Origin: an uncultured Lentisphaeria bacterium
GTDB lineage: Bacteria > Verrucomicrobiota > Lentisphaeria > JABSQK01 > CAJWLW01
Direction of reading: 5' to 3'
NCBI GenBank assembly: GCA_913042885.1
Contig: CAJWLW010000003.1
Span: forward strand, 1 to 59,313
DNA: 59,313 bases
Under the pieces are notes generated by a model that saw only the letters and a list, made by a program, of their open reading frames with translations, was not told the DNA's origin and did no database searches. Shown here piece by piece: positions 18,501-27,376 of the stretch; position 1 is the first letter of the stretch; each line of letters opens with the position of its first letter. The translations under genes were made by a program, and so were the position numbers.

Positions 18501-21500
18501 TCTTCCCGATAGGGCCGTCCTTGCCGGTAGAGTTCGAGGCGTTTGGCGATCTTTTCCGCCAGTCGATTGGATTCGGCATCGGAAACCAGTGAGAGTGCCG
18601 CTTCTGCTGTCGCCACAGCCCGTTCGAACTGTGCCGCTGCGGCATAGGCTGCAGCCAATGTGTCGAGCATCGTCGGGTTCTCATTGTCAGTCAATTCGAC
18701 AGCGCGTTCCGCATGGCGGACAGCCGCCTCTGCTTGACGAATGTCGCTGTCGGCGGCGGTCGCCAGGATCCACGCCAGGGCGTTCAGGGGCAACGGCCAG
18801 TCCGGCTTCAGGCGGATGCATTGCTCAAAGTGTCTACAAGCCTCATCACCGCGTCCCGTGCTTGCCAGTGTCAACCCCAGGCGATGATGCCCATCGGCGA
18901 AGTCGGGTTTGAGGGTCACTGCCTGCTGAAAATGGTGGATCGCTTCGTCGATCCTGCCCTGCTGACGATACGCCAGCGCCAGATAAAAGTGCGCTTTGGC
19001 ATATTTCGGATCACGCTGCAGTACCTGCTGATAGTGCTCGATCGCGTCATCGAGGTGGCGCTGCGAGCCCAGGACATTACCCAGTTTGTAGTGCACCCGC
19101 GTCGAGTCGGGCGCCAGCGCCAGCGCCTTTCGATAATGGCGGATCGCCTCATCCGGACGTTCCTGCTTTTGTCGTGCCTCGGCCAGGCGCACATGGGCAT
19201 CGGCCAGGTCGCGGTCCATAAGGGACCGTTCCTCTGCAGTCAGCGACGGCGGCCGCGGCCGTGTGGCATGCTGTTCGACTGCGAGCTCAAGATAGCGGCT
19301 CGCATCGTCTAAATACAGGTCCTCGAAGATACGAGCCATCGAGCGAAGATCCCGTTCGTCCGGCGCCCGGTACCAGCGGCCGGCAAACGGCACCGATGCA
19401 TCGCGCCACTGCTGACGTGAGACCTCGAGGTTCGCCACATCCTGTAACAAGCCGGCAATGTCGACTCGCCCCCGGTAGATCACCGCCAGTCGTCCCTCGC
19501 TGTCCAGCAGGAGACTGACAGGGACCGCAAAGGGCGCAGTCATGACGAAGAGTAGATCCTGCACCCGCTCGATCTTGTCGAGCAGCTCGGGCGTTGCCAG
19601 GCCGGACTCGAACGGGAATGCGATTCGCTCGACAAGCCGCTGTGCATCGGCAGGCTGCGTGCGATTGTCCTCCGCCAGCCCGTCGACGCTCAAGGCGAGC
19701 ACCTCGAGACCGGCAGCACGCAATGTCTCTTTCTGTGTCGTGAATTCCTTGAGCTCGGCAATGCACGGTACACACCAGCTGGCCCACAGGTTGATCAGCA
19801 ATGGTTTTGACCGTGGCGCGACGGCATGTTCCGTGGCGCTGCCGAACTGCCTGTACGGCAGCCGCGGCATCGGCAGGCGGCTGGACAACAGAATTTTCGC
19901 CTGTTCAGTACTCTCGGGTACAACCTGCGGCGCCGGCGGCAGGACCGGGGTCTTTCGTGGCGGCCGCCATTCCACGGGCGCACCGCTGTTCTGAATCAAC
20001 ACATAGCGTCTATCGGCTGCAATGTCGCTGAACTGTTCAGGCTCCCCGCCGGGCCATCGCACGATGATGTGCTGGATATCCGGGCTGCGGCCCAATCCGA
20101 AATGCAGCCACTTGCTCGATTGCGAAATGAAGCCGTCACCGGCGTATAGCGTTTGAATCAATCGAGGCTGTTCAGTGTTTGGTGGCCGGGATTCAGAGTT
20201 TCGCGGTTTTACGACGACTTCCACCCGGGCGCCGATGGCGTCGCGGTTGCAGGTCGTGCCGCGGAGTTTGACGGCGACGAAGCTGTGCCCGGTCGCGTTG
20301 TTGTCGGTTCGGTTCAACATCAGGCGCAGACGCGGGCTAGTGCGATTTTTCAGCCATATGTCGAGATCACCGTCATGGTCCCAGTCCACCGTTCCCAGCG
20401 CGCGGGCGTCATCGGCGAAATCGAGGCCGGTGGCGGCTGAGACGTTGGCGAAGCGCGTGCCGCCACAATTGAGAAAAGCCGTGTTGCGCTCGTTTCCGCT
20501 CCACGATTGCCCCTGCTGCACGAGTCGTCCCATGGCCTGGAACAGCGCCAGATACCCGTCCGGCGGGTAGGCGACTTCGGCGTCCCTCGGTGAAAGCGAC
20601 ACGACCTGCCGCCAGAAGAAACTTCACAAGTCACCGCTGTCGGAGTTTGTCACAAAGCCGTTGGCAACAACCAGGTCGAGCCAGGCATCATTGTTGAAGT
20701 CGACGAACTTCGAAGCCCAGGCCCAGCGGCCCTTGGTCACGCCGGCGGCTTCGCTGACGTCGTTGAAGGTGCCGTCCCCAGCGTTGGTAAACAGGGTGTT
20801 GCCGCGCGCCAGCCGCTGGAAGTTCGCGACGGTGCCGGACCGGTGCGCCTGGGTGACCATGGGTTGATAGGTGACCCGGCTGCCGGCACTCGAGAACATG
20901 TTGCCGACGTACAGGTCCATGAACCCATCGCGATTGCAGTCGCCCCAGGAGACGGACATGCCCGTGGCCATGTCCTCGACACCAGCTTCCGGGGCGACAT
21001 CCGCGAACTGCCCGCCGTCATTACGGTACAGGCTGTTGCGGCCGAAATCGTTGGCAACGTAAAGATCGACGTCGCCATCGTTGTCATAGTCTTCCCAGAC
21101 GGCAGCGTAGCTGAAGCGCGTGTTGTTCGCGTCGAGCCCGGTTGCCTCGGTCACATTAACGAACCTGAAGTCACCGTCGTTGCGGAACAGCGCATTGGCG
21201 CCACCGTTGTTGGCATCGTAAAACGGGAACGGCGCCGGCAGCGGCGGTCGGTCAAGCGTCGTTGTGTCGCCGCGGTAGCAGCAGACGAAAACATCCAGAT
21301 CACCGTCTTCGTCGTAGTCGGCGGCGGCAAGTGAGTACGCTTCGGCAACGGCCCGCGGGCGCGCCCGCAGCGTGAACCGTCCATCACCGTCGTTTTCCAG
21401 CAGCAGCAATACCGGATCCGCGGCCACCACCAGATCCTGATCGCCGTCGTTGTCGAGATCGATCAGCAGTGCTGAGGTCGAGTATTCGAGCCAATCGACA

Positions 21501-22576
21501 CCGGCTGCCGCGGCGACATCGGTAACCGTCCCGTCAACGTTCTGAACATAGAGGCGGTTGGGCAGCCCGCCACCGTCACAGGCATAGAGGTCCTCGAGGT
21601 CGTCCCCGTTGACGTCACCGAGCGCCAGTCCGTGGAAGCCGTGGAAGATAACCATCAAACTGCGCGGCAGCCGGGTCAGCCAGTGATCGATGCCCGGTAA
21701 CACCTGATCCTGATACGACGCATTGCGCCCCATCACCGATGCCGTGCAGTCCGCGAACAGCTGGCCGCCGTTCACCTTGGTCACGACTTCGTCATACGCC
21801 ACCAGGCCGATCCACTGCAAACGCGGCTGCGGCGCGGATTCGGCCTTGGGAAATGACCAGCGGCATTGCCAGATCGCGTTCTGCTGCACCCCCGACTCAT
21901 TGGTGCGGTTGCTGAGTTCACAGAACAGGCGGGTGGTGAAGAATGCCTCGGAATTGTCGATCCTAACCACCTTGAAACTTGCCCGGATGTCATCACCGAC
22001 GCCCAAACCTGCGACCAGGTGTTTCAGCGCCTTGGCGAGACTGTTCCCGATTTGCGACGATGTCGACTCGCCGTTCCATCGGAGCACACGCACGGTCCCG
22101 TCATTCAAGACCTCATCGAGCGGTGCCGGCCGCAGGTCATCACAGGCGAAGTCGTCGCTGGCCAGGCTCGAAACATGCCCGGAGTCGATTCGCTCTGGAT
22201 GCTCGATGAGCTCAGCCATGACCTTGAGTTGCACGTCGACCGCATCGCTCAGCACCTCAGTGGCCCATCCGTCACGTGCGGGGTCGACCTTATCGGCCAA
22301 CTCATCGACAAGCGTTTTCGGGCGGCTTGGACGGGTGATATCACCGATGGGAATCGGCGCATCATCCGCACCCGCGGCTGCCTGGTCGGGTCGGGCGGCG
22401 GGCGACGCGGCGTCCGGCCTGTCCCCGGCAATGCCGCCCGGCTGGCCCTGGAACTGTCGCCACAGCAGTACCCCGATCACCAGCACTGCTCCGATCAGCA
22501 ACGCCGGTGCTGCCCGGATAAGCCGCCGCGGCCGGGATGCAGGCCGCTTTACTTTATTAGTGTCGGTGCGCCCCAT
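18497..22576 (-). CDS. Membrane-anchored FG-GAP/UnbV-thioredoxin-TPR protein, predicted selenoprotein (UGA at 20626-20624)
   Basis: Read through one in-frame UGA this is a single 1359-residue protein. Order: basic N-terminus and membrane segment (22-39, then WRQF); an unassigned region; FG-GAP/VCBS propeller repeats (about 310-740; GDVNGDDLEDLYACDG and DNDGDQDL calcium-binding loops); ASPIC/UnbV domain (about 765-863, ending in IIVRWPGGEPEQF); TlpA/ResA-like thioredoxin domain with WCVPC (Cys935 and Cys938); and C-terminal TPRs (about 1138-1340). The UGA is codon 651 in the context DL-U-SFFWRQVV, and the propeller resumes beyond it (TVDWDHDGDLDIW). A conventional reading gives two proteins, 22576-20624 and one from GTG 20602, the second with no plausible start signal and half a propeller. 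Selenocysteine insertion is therefore favoured; a nonsense mutation is the alternative. It overlaps the preceding gene by 28 bases. Confidence 0.82.
20596..20626 (-). promoter_or_regulatory. Candidate bacterial SECIS element after the in-frame UGA
   Basis: Eleven bases after the UGA (20626-20624) the mRNA folds a 17-nt hairpin at 20612-20596: arms GCGGCA and UGUCGC (six pairs, one G-U) and loop GGUCG. The Escherichia coli fdhF SECIS also has a 17-nt upper hairpin with the string GCAGGUC around its loop and nearly the same distance to the UGA. This hairpin carries GCAGGUC too, one base closer to the UGA. The hairpin lies in the codons for W-R-Q-V-V-S, so protein constraint may shape part of it. 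Confidence 0.72.
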
Positions 22577-23853
22577 ACCACGTGATTGTTTGAATCATGC
22601 CAGTCCCTGGTCAAGGCCCGGACCCGCCACCGTAGAATGCCGCCGCGCGCAACATCTACCGCCACTCGCTGGGCGGCGGACGCACCGGCGAATTTATCGT
22701 GAAAGAGGATATTCTCGTCCAGTTGAATGGTCACGTCAACGCAGCCTTTTTCACCGAGCTCCGCGTGAAGTCCGACGGCCAGCTCACAGCGCTGATAGAC
22801 GCCCCTGGGTATGCCGTAGGAAAGGACGTACTCATAATGGGCTCCGGTCCCGAGGCCGGTATCGAAAGTGACCGGCCGGCGCTCGCCGTTGTCTTCCAGC
22901 AAGAGGCGAAGCGGCACGGTTGTCGTTCTGTCGGACAGTGAAAAGCGTTTGACGATCGGTGATGCGACGCCGTAACAGCCGCCGAGATGGTTCGGGTATT
23001 CAACCGGGAAAAGGTCGGTCATGTCGACGTTGTCCAGCGCTGTGGCCGCGGCATCGGCGAAGGAATCCGTTGCGAGACAGTAGACCGTGTGAAAAATGTC
23101 CATGAGCAGCTCGGCAAGCTTCGTGGCGATGGCGGCGCGGATCGCCGTTTCGCCCGCCTGGTCGCGTGCATAGCTGCTCTGGATCAAGGGGATCAGGTTG
23201 TGGCGGCTGTGGCGATTCACCTCGCGGTAGCGGTGGTATAGATGAAACGCCGCCTCGGCAACGGATGATCCAAGGAGTTGTGGCCTGTATCCGGCCAGGT
23301 CCACGTCGGGGACGCGTTCACCGAGAAAGGCACTGGCGCTGCCGTGCGGCAGGTCGGGCGGCGGCGGAAAGAACTCGTTGAACATGAACGGATGCACACC
23401 GGCCGGACCGTGCAGTGCATGCATGAATCCGGCATTGTCCTGGCAGACATGACATAGCCAGTTCATGAACCCGGCGGCATCCCGCATATTGCCTGCTTTC
23501 GCACAACGGACAACAGCCGCGAGATAGTAGTCGAAGCCGTCCATGATAAAGCGCCAGTTCTGCTCCGTATCCGTCTGCCAGGTACCGCCGCTCTCCGTCG
23601 TCTCCGACCCGATCGCCTCGACCCAGAAGTAATGGAACGGCACGCCCATGATCTCGAGCGCGTACGGCGCTGCTTTTGCCTGCGAATCGACCGGTGCGTG
23701 GGCGGCATAGCCATCCGGATCACCAAGATTCTCACCTATCGTACCGCCGTCGGCATCGTGCCCCAGAAAGAAGCAGTTGCGGCCGTCCTGCCAAAACGCC
23801 TGCTCTTTAGCCGGCAGTGCATCCAGGACCATTCTGTTGGTGTCGTGGGCCAT
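22549..23853 (-). CDS. Phospholipase C/S1-P1-like helical domain protein with C-terminal NPCBM module
   Basis: A 434-residue protein. The first ~290 residues are helical, with a histidine-rich motif (LCHVCQDNAGFMHALHG, about 154-170) matching the zinc-site helix of the secreted giant at 45218 (FAHAVEDRSSTVHAWDG) and a shared DIFHTVYCLA helix. These resemble zinc-dependent phospholipase C and S1/P1 nucleases. The family's N-terminal tryptophan ligand and signal peptide are missing, so the metal site is incomplete or altered. The last ~100 residues are an NPCBM/NEW2-type sugar-binding domain (YEYVLSYGIPRGVYQRCELAVGL, split here as YEYVLSYGI and CELAVGL, then ILRWRVRAL and HVVWGAPTLI). A period-7 repeat array lies directly upstream of the ATG. 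Function unknown; sugar-linked phosphodiester or lipid substrates are possible. Confidence 0.8.
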   Translation of the reverse strand: MAHDTNRMVLDALPAKEQAFWQDGRNCFFLGHDADGGTIGENLGDPDGYAAHAPVDSQAKAAPYALEIMGVPFHYFWVEAIGSETTESGGTWQTDTEQNWRFIMDGFDYYLAAVVRCAKAGNMRDAAGFMNWLCHVCQDNAGFMHALHGPAGVHPFMFNEFFPPPPDLPHGSASAFLGERVPDVDLAGYRPQLLGSSVAEAAFHLYHRYREVNRHSRHNLIPLIQSSYARDQAGETAIRAAIATKLAELLMDIFHTVYCLATDSFADAAATALDNVDMTDLFPVEYPNHLGGCYGVASPIVKRFSLSDRTTTVPLRLLLEDNGERRPVTFDTGLGTGAHYEYVLSYGIPRGVYQRCELAVGLHAELGEKGCVDVTIQLDENILFHDKFAGASAAQRVAVDVARGGILRWRVRALTRDWHDSNNHVVWGAPTLIK

Positions 23854-23860
23854 GGGGAAA

Positions 23861-23909
23861 GGTTCCAGGTTTCAGGTTTCAGGTTTCAGGTTTCAGGTGT
23901 CGGGTGTCG
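23861..23909. repeat. Heptamer array, seven units of GGTTTCA type
   Basis: Seven 7-base units in perfect phase: GGTTCCA, four GGTTTCA, two GGTGTCG. The array begins 8 bases upstream of the ATG at 23853 (minus strand), so it occupies the whole 5' leader between two genes. Confidence 0.9.
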
Positions 23910-23925
23910 ATGGCAGGCACCCTGT

Positions 23926-24990
23926 TCAACCGTACTTGTCACGCAGCTGCTCGGACGCCTCAGCCATCGCCTTGAGTTTGAGATAAGCTTCGTCCAGATC
24001 CATCGGGTTCTGCACGGACGGCGCGAACCCGCAGTCCGGATGCAGGGCGATACGGCTGCTGTCAACGTAGCGCATGGCGTCTTCGACACGAGCAATAATC
24101 GCCGCCGGCGTTTCCACGTTGCGGTCACAGTGGTCGACACAACCGAAACCGAGCCGAACACTGTCGGGAAAACCGGCAAGCGAGTCGACACCACCAGCCA
24201 CTGGCGTCGCGTATTCCAGGGAAACCATGTCGACGCGGGCGTTGTGCAGGGAAGGCATGATCGGATCATAGGCACCCTCGGCGCCGTGCTTCCGGTCGAA
24301 GTGGGCGTGGCAGAGATGCATGCTGGTACTGATGCCGTCGATTCCATCCACCACCTGGTTCACCAAGTCAACTGCCCGGTCCATCTCTTTGCGCGAGTTG
24401 TCGATCCCCTGGTCGCGGCAGTATACCGGGTCGACCAACACCGCGAGCCAGGGCTCGTCGAGCTGCACCGTATCGGCACCGGCGTCGCGCAGCTGCTCGA
24501 CTTCTTCACGCAGGATGGGCACGCAGGCCTCCATGAGCAACTCACGTGTGGGATAGGCTTTTTTCGAATGTTCGGGGTGCCACATGCGCCAGCCGATGAT
24601 GAACGGCGCCGGCAGCGTCACCTTGACGCGCCGTTCTGTACGCGGCCGAATATAGGCGAGCTCCTCCACCGCCAGCGGCCGGTAGTATTCCAACGGGTCG
24701 ACGACGGCCGGATACGGCAGCCCGCCGCTGGGCAAGAGGTCGGCCTTGAAGCCGCGTACACGTTCGGCAAACAATTTAACGTAGCTTTCGCGACGCCACT
24801 CGCCATCGGTGATCTCCTCGATGCCGGCGCGCTCCTGCAACTCGATGGCGGACTCGATAGCCCGGTCCAGATGCGGCCCGGCCTCTTCTTCGCTGATGCT
24901 GCCCGCCTTGCGGTCCTCGATGAGTTCACGCACCCACATCGGTCGCGGCAGGCTGCCGATTACAGTTGTTGGGAAAAGCGGTTCCGACAT
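23926..24990 (-). CDS. Cobalamin-independent methionine synthase (MetE C-terminal)-like protein
   Basis: This 354-residue protein has the MetE/UROD-like TIM barrel and the full zinc site of the MetE C-terminal half: HLC (His225, Cys227), Glu259 in VSLEY, and Cys320 in HPDCGF. IGSLPRP (11-17), DGEWRRESY and LDEPW (Asp178) are conserved barrel motifs. It lacks the N-terminal folate half of MetE, so it belongs to the short 'core' group that transfers methyl or alkyl groups to thiols, from methylated corrinoids in studied archaeal members. It sits just after an aminotransferase gene (51-base gap). Substrate unknown. Confidence 0.88.
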   Translation of the reverse strand: MSEPLFPTTVIGSLPRPMWVRELIEDRKAGSISEEEAGPHLDRAIESAIELQERAGIEEITDGEWRRESYVKLFAERVRGFKADLLPSGGLPYPAVVDPLEYYRPLAVEELAYIRPRTERRVKVTLPAPFIIGWRMWHPEHSKKAYPTRELLMEACVPILREEVEQLRDAGADTVQLDEPWLAVLVDPVYCRDQGIDNSRKEMDRAVDLVNQVVDGIDGISTSMHLCHAHFDRKHGAEGAYDPIMPSLHNARVDMVSLEYATPVAGGVDSLAGFPDSVRLGFGCVDHCDRNVETPAAIIARVEDAMRYVDSSRIALHPDCGFAPSVQNPMDLDEAYLKLKAMAEASEQLRDKYG

Positions 24991-25041
24991 TGTCGTCTCC
25001 GGTTGCTGGCTTGTGATATGGATTAAAGGTGGCGTCGCCCC

Positions 25042-26313
25042 TTAGCCGAACACCTCGGTGCGCGCCTGTCCGATTGCTACTTCCATCCGATTGACCAGCT
25101 CCTCGCAGAGGTCGGGCGTCATCAGCAAGCCCGGTTTGAACTGCAGCACCCGCGGGTCGAGCGTGGAAAAAATTGCCCATACACCATTTTCATAGAGGGC
25201 CTTCATGACAACCATCGCGCCCTTCGGGTGGTTGAACTCCAGCCCCATCACCAGGCCGTTCTGTCGAATGCCGACAAAGAAATCATTATAGCGCTGGCGG
25301 ATGTCTGTCAACTGCTTGCTCATGTAATCTGCGATAAATTGCACCGACGACCGCACCTCGTCGCGCTGAACGATCTCCAACACCTTCAGTGCGACGATAC
25401 ATCCAAGTTCCGCACCGCCCATGGTTGACATGTGTCCGAAGCCGTCCTCCGTCAGCCAACCGGCGTGGTCTTTGCCAACGACGACACAGGCGATCGGATA
25501 AATGCCGCCGCTGATGCCCTTGCCGGTCACCAGTATATCCGGTTCCACGCCGTACTTGGTTATGCCCCAGAGTTCACCGGTACGCATCAAGCCGGTTTGC
25601 ACCTCGTCGGCAATGTACAAGGCGTCGTACTTCTCACACAACTGTTTGACAGCCGGCAGATATCCCGGTTCGGGCATGGGGAAGCCGTAGGTGGCGGGAA
25701 TGGTTTCCATGATCACGCAGGCGACGTCCTTGCCGGACAAGGCAACTTCCATGGCATCGAGATCGTTGAACGGCACGTGGACGAATTCGTCGGCCGGCCC
25801 TTCGCTGAGGAACAGTTTGGAAAACCGTTCGTCACCCGTCTTCACGGCCAATCCGGTGTGGCCGTGGTAGGCCTTGATGATCGAAACGATTTTTCGCTTC
25901 CCGGTGGCATGGCGGGCGGTCTTGAGCGCAATGTCAATCGCCTCGCCGCCACCGCTGCCGTAGATTGTGTATTGTAGATCTCCCGGTGCCGTGCGCGCCA
26001 ATTCCTCGGCCAGCTCGGTCCGCACCAGCGACGGGAAATGATGGTTGCCCATGTCGAAACGGGTCATCGCCTCGGTCAGTGTGGCGATCAACTCGGGGTT
26101 GCGATGGCCGAGATTGAATGTGCCGCCGTTAAGATGCGCGTCGATCAGGCGGTGACCGTCCATATCGTAGAGGAAATATTCCTCCCGCCGGTCTATCACC
26201 AGGTCGATTCCGAAGTCGATCCAGGACTGGGTCTTGCCTGGATTCCAGAATTTCTTCGAGCGCTCGAGGAACGCCGCTTTTTCCGGACTCATCATGCCTT
26301 GCCGGTTTTCCAT
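25042..26313 (-). CDS. Class III PLP-dependent aminotransferase-fold enzyme
   Basis: From ATG 26313 the 423-residue protein carries the class III signature: YGSGGGEAIDIALKTAR (PLP phosphate loop, about 118), YHGHTG (149-154), ADEVQTGLMRTG with Asp236 for the pyridine nitrogen, and LVTGKGISGG with Schiff-base Lys265. An upstream in-frame start would add 37 residues overlapping the kinase gene and is rejected. Relatives include 4-aminobutyrate and ornithine aminotransferases and the phospho-lyases acting on phosphoethanolamine. The gene starts four bases after a kinase of the APH fold. Aminotransferase-APH neighbours or fusions are known among the phospho-lyase relatives, so an amino-alcohol phosphate substrate is possible (inference). 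Confidence 0.92.
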   Translation of the reverse strand: MENRQGMMSPEKAAFLERSKKFWNPGKTQSWIDFGIDLVIDRREEYFLYDMDGHRLIDAHLNGGTFNLGHRNPELIATLTEAMTRFDMGNHHFPSLVRTELAEELARTAPGDLQYTIYGSGGGEAIDIALKTARHATGKRKIVSIIKAYHGHTGLAVKTGDERFSKLFLSEGPADEFVHVPFNDLDAMEVALSGKDVACVIMETIPATYGFPMPEPGYLPAVKQLCEKYDALYIADEVQTGLMRTGELWGITKYGVEPDILVTGKGISGGIYPIACVVVGKDHAGWLTEDGFGHMSTMGGAELGCIVALKVLEIVQRDEVRSSVQFIADYMSKQLTDIRQRYNDFFVGIRQNGLVMGLEFNHPKGAMVVMKALYENGVWAIFSTLDPRVLQFKPGLLMTPDLCEELVNRMEVAIGQARTEVFG

Positions 26314-26317
26314 CGGA

Positions 26318-27340
26318 TCAACCTCCGATTGTGTCGCCGTCAGAGGCCAGGTATCGTGCCGCAAGGGCACATGTCCCGGCCGTATATTCCGGTCCCAGAT
26401 CCTTGGCAAGATCGGTTTCGGCATGGGACCCGATCCAGGCCATGATCGCCATTCTACGCAGCATCAGGAACGTTGGGATTTCCGCTAAATCCTGCGGCTG
26501 CAACGATCGTTCCGTCGTGTAACCCGTGATCCACGAGTGGGTCAATTCCGGTACGTCCGGGCGATCCTCCATGAAGCTCAAGGCAGTGGCGAAATCATAC
26601 AGGAACCAGCCCAATCCACAGTCGTCAAAGTCGATCACTTTGGTCGTCGGCCCGTCAATGAGAAGATTGGCCAGGCGCATGTCGGCATGGATCAGTCCAA
26701 AACATTCAGCTGCCTGCCCGTAGATTTCAAGCCGGTTGCGGATCATCGCCACAAGATCCTCGAGCAGGTTGGCACGCTCGGCGTCCAGGGCCGGGGCTTC
26801 CGTCCAGTCACCCCAGTACGGGGTTGCGCCGATCAAATGGTCGAAATCCCAATGGAGGCGTTCGTAGTCGACCGGACGCGTCCAGCCGATCGAGTGGTTG
26901 TGAACTTTGGCAGTGATCGCACCAAGCCCCAGGAATGAATCGACGAGATCGTCCTCGTCCGGCTCCGCTCCGGACAAAAACTCGAACAACACGCAATTCC
27001 GCGGCCGCGGCAACTCCGGAATGGAGACGCTTTGCACCAGCTCACCGTCCTTGCCCGGGATCGGCACCGGGGTGATGACGCCCGCCGTATCCCGCAAGGC
27101 GGCCATCCATGCAAGCTCGCAGCCGATGGCGCCGGCGGAATGATAATCCTCCCGATGCAGACGCAAAGCGGTGACGCCGCCGGTGTCCGGGTCGTCGACG
27201 CGATAAGTCGTGTTTTCAGAATGATTGATCATCGACACCGTCGCGGCTGGGTTGAGCGGGTAACAGGCGAGTGCCGCCATCGCCATGCTGTGCAGCCGGG
27301 ACATCAGCTCTTCATGCGGGATGTGATCGATTTCGCTCAT
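26318..27340 (-). CDS. APH-fold phosphotransferase (aminoglycoside/choline/homoserine kinase-like)
   Basis: A 340-residue kinase-fold protein. LIHADMRLANLLI (218-229) is the catalytic loop with Asp220 and Asn225, and VIDFDDCG supplies the metal-binding Asp237 of the DFD motif. ALRLHRED (about 58-65) contains the region where the ATP-binding lysine is normally found, here possibly replaced by Arg60. The fold matches APH (PF01636-type) kinases such as SrkA, homoserine kinase II and choline kinase, which phosphorylate small alcohols or amines. It lies 36 bases after the SDR gene and four bases before the aminotransferase, so the three are probably cotranscribed. Confidence 0.88.
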   Translation of the reverse strand: MSEIDHIPHEELMSRLHSMAMAALACYPLNPAATVSMINHSENTTYRVDDPDTGGVTALRLHREDYHSAGAIGCELAWMAALRDTAGVITPVPIPGKDGELVQSVSIPELPRPRNCVLFEFLSGAEPDEDDLVDSFLGLGAITAKVHNHSIGWTRPVDYERLHWDFDHLIGATPYWGDWTEAPALDAERANLLEDLVAMIRNRLEIYGQAAECFGLIHADMRLANLLIDGPTTKVIDFDDCGLGWFLYDFATALSFMEDRPDVPELTHSWITGYTTERSLQPQDLAEIPTFLMLRRMAIMAWIGSHAETDLAKDLGPEYTAGTCALAARYLASDGDTIGG

Positions 27341-27376
27341 CCGTAATCCTGGGTGGACTGTGACAGCAAGTCGTTT

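Noticed and set aside
20602..20602. Separate gene starting at GTG 20602
   Set aside because: It would begin mid-propeller inside the predicted SECIS loop, without a plausible ribosome-binding site.
23861..23909. Heptamer array taken as CRISPR or integrase attachment site
   Set aside because: Units are only 7 bases with no spacers; no cas, integrase or tRNA gene is near.
23632..25026. 464-codon plus-strand frame across the methyltransferase gene
   Set aside because: Runs antisense through two genes and the heptamer array; the methyltransferase zinc site is on the minus strand.
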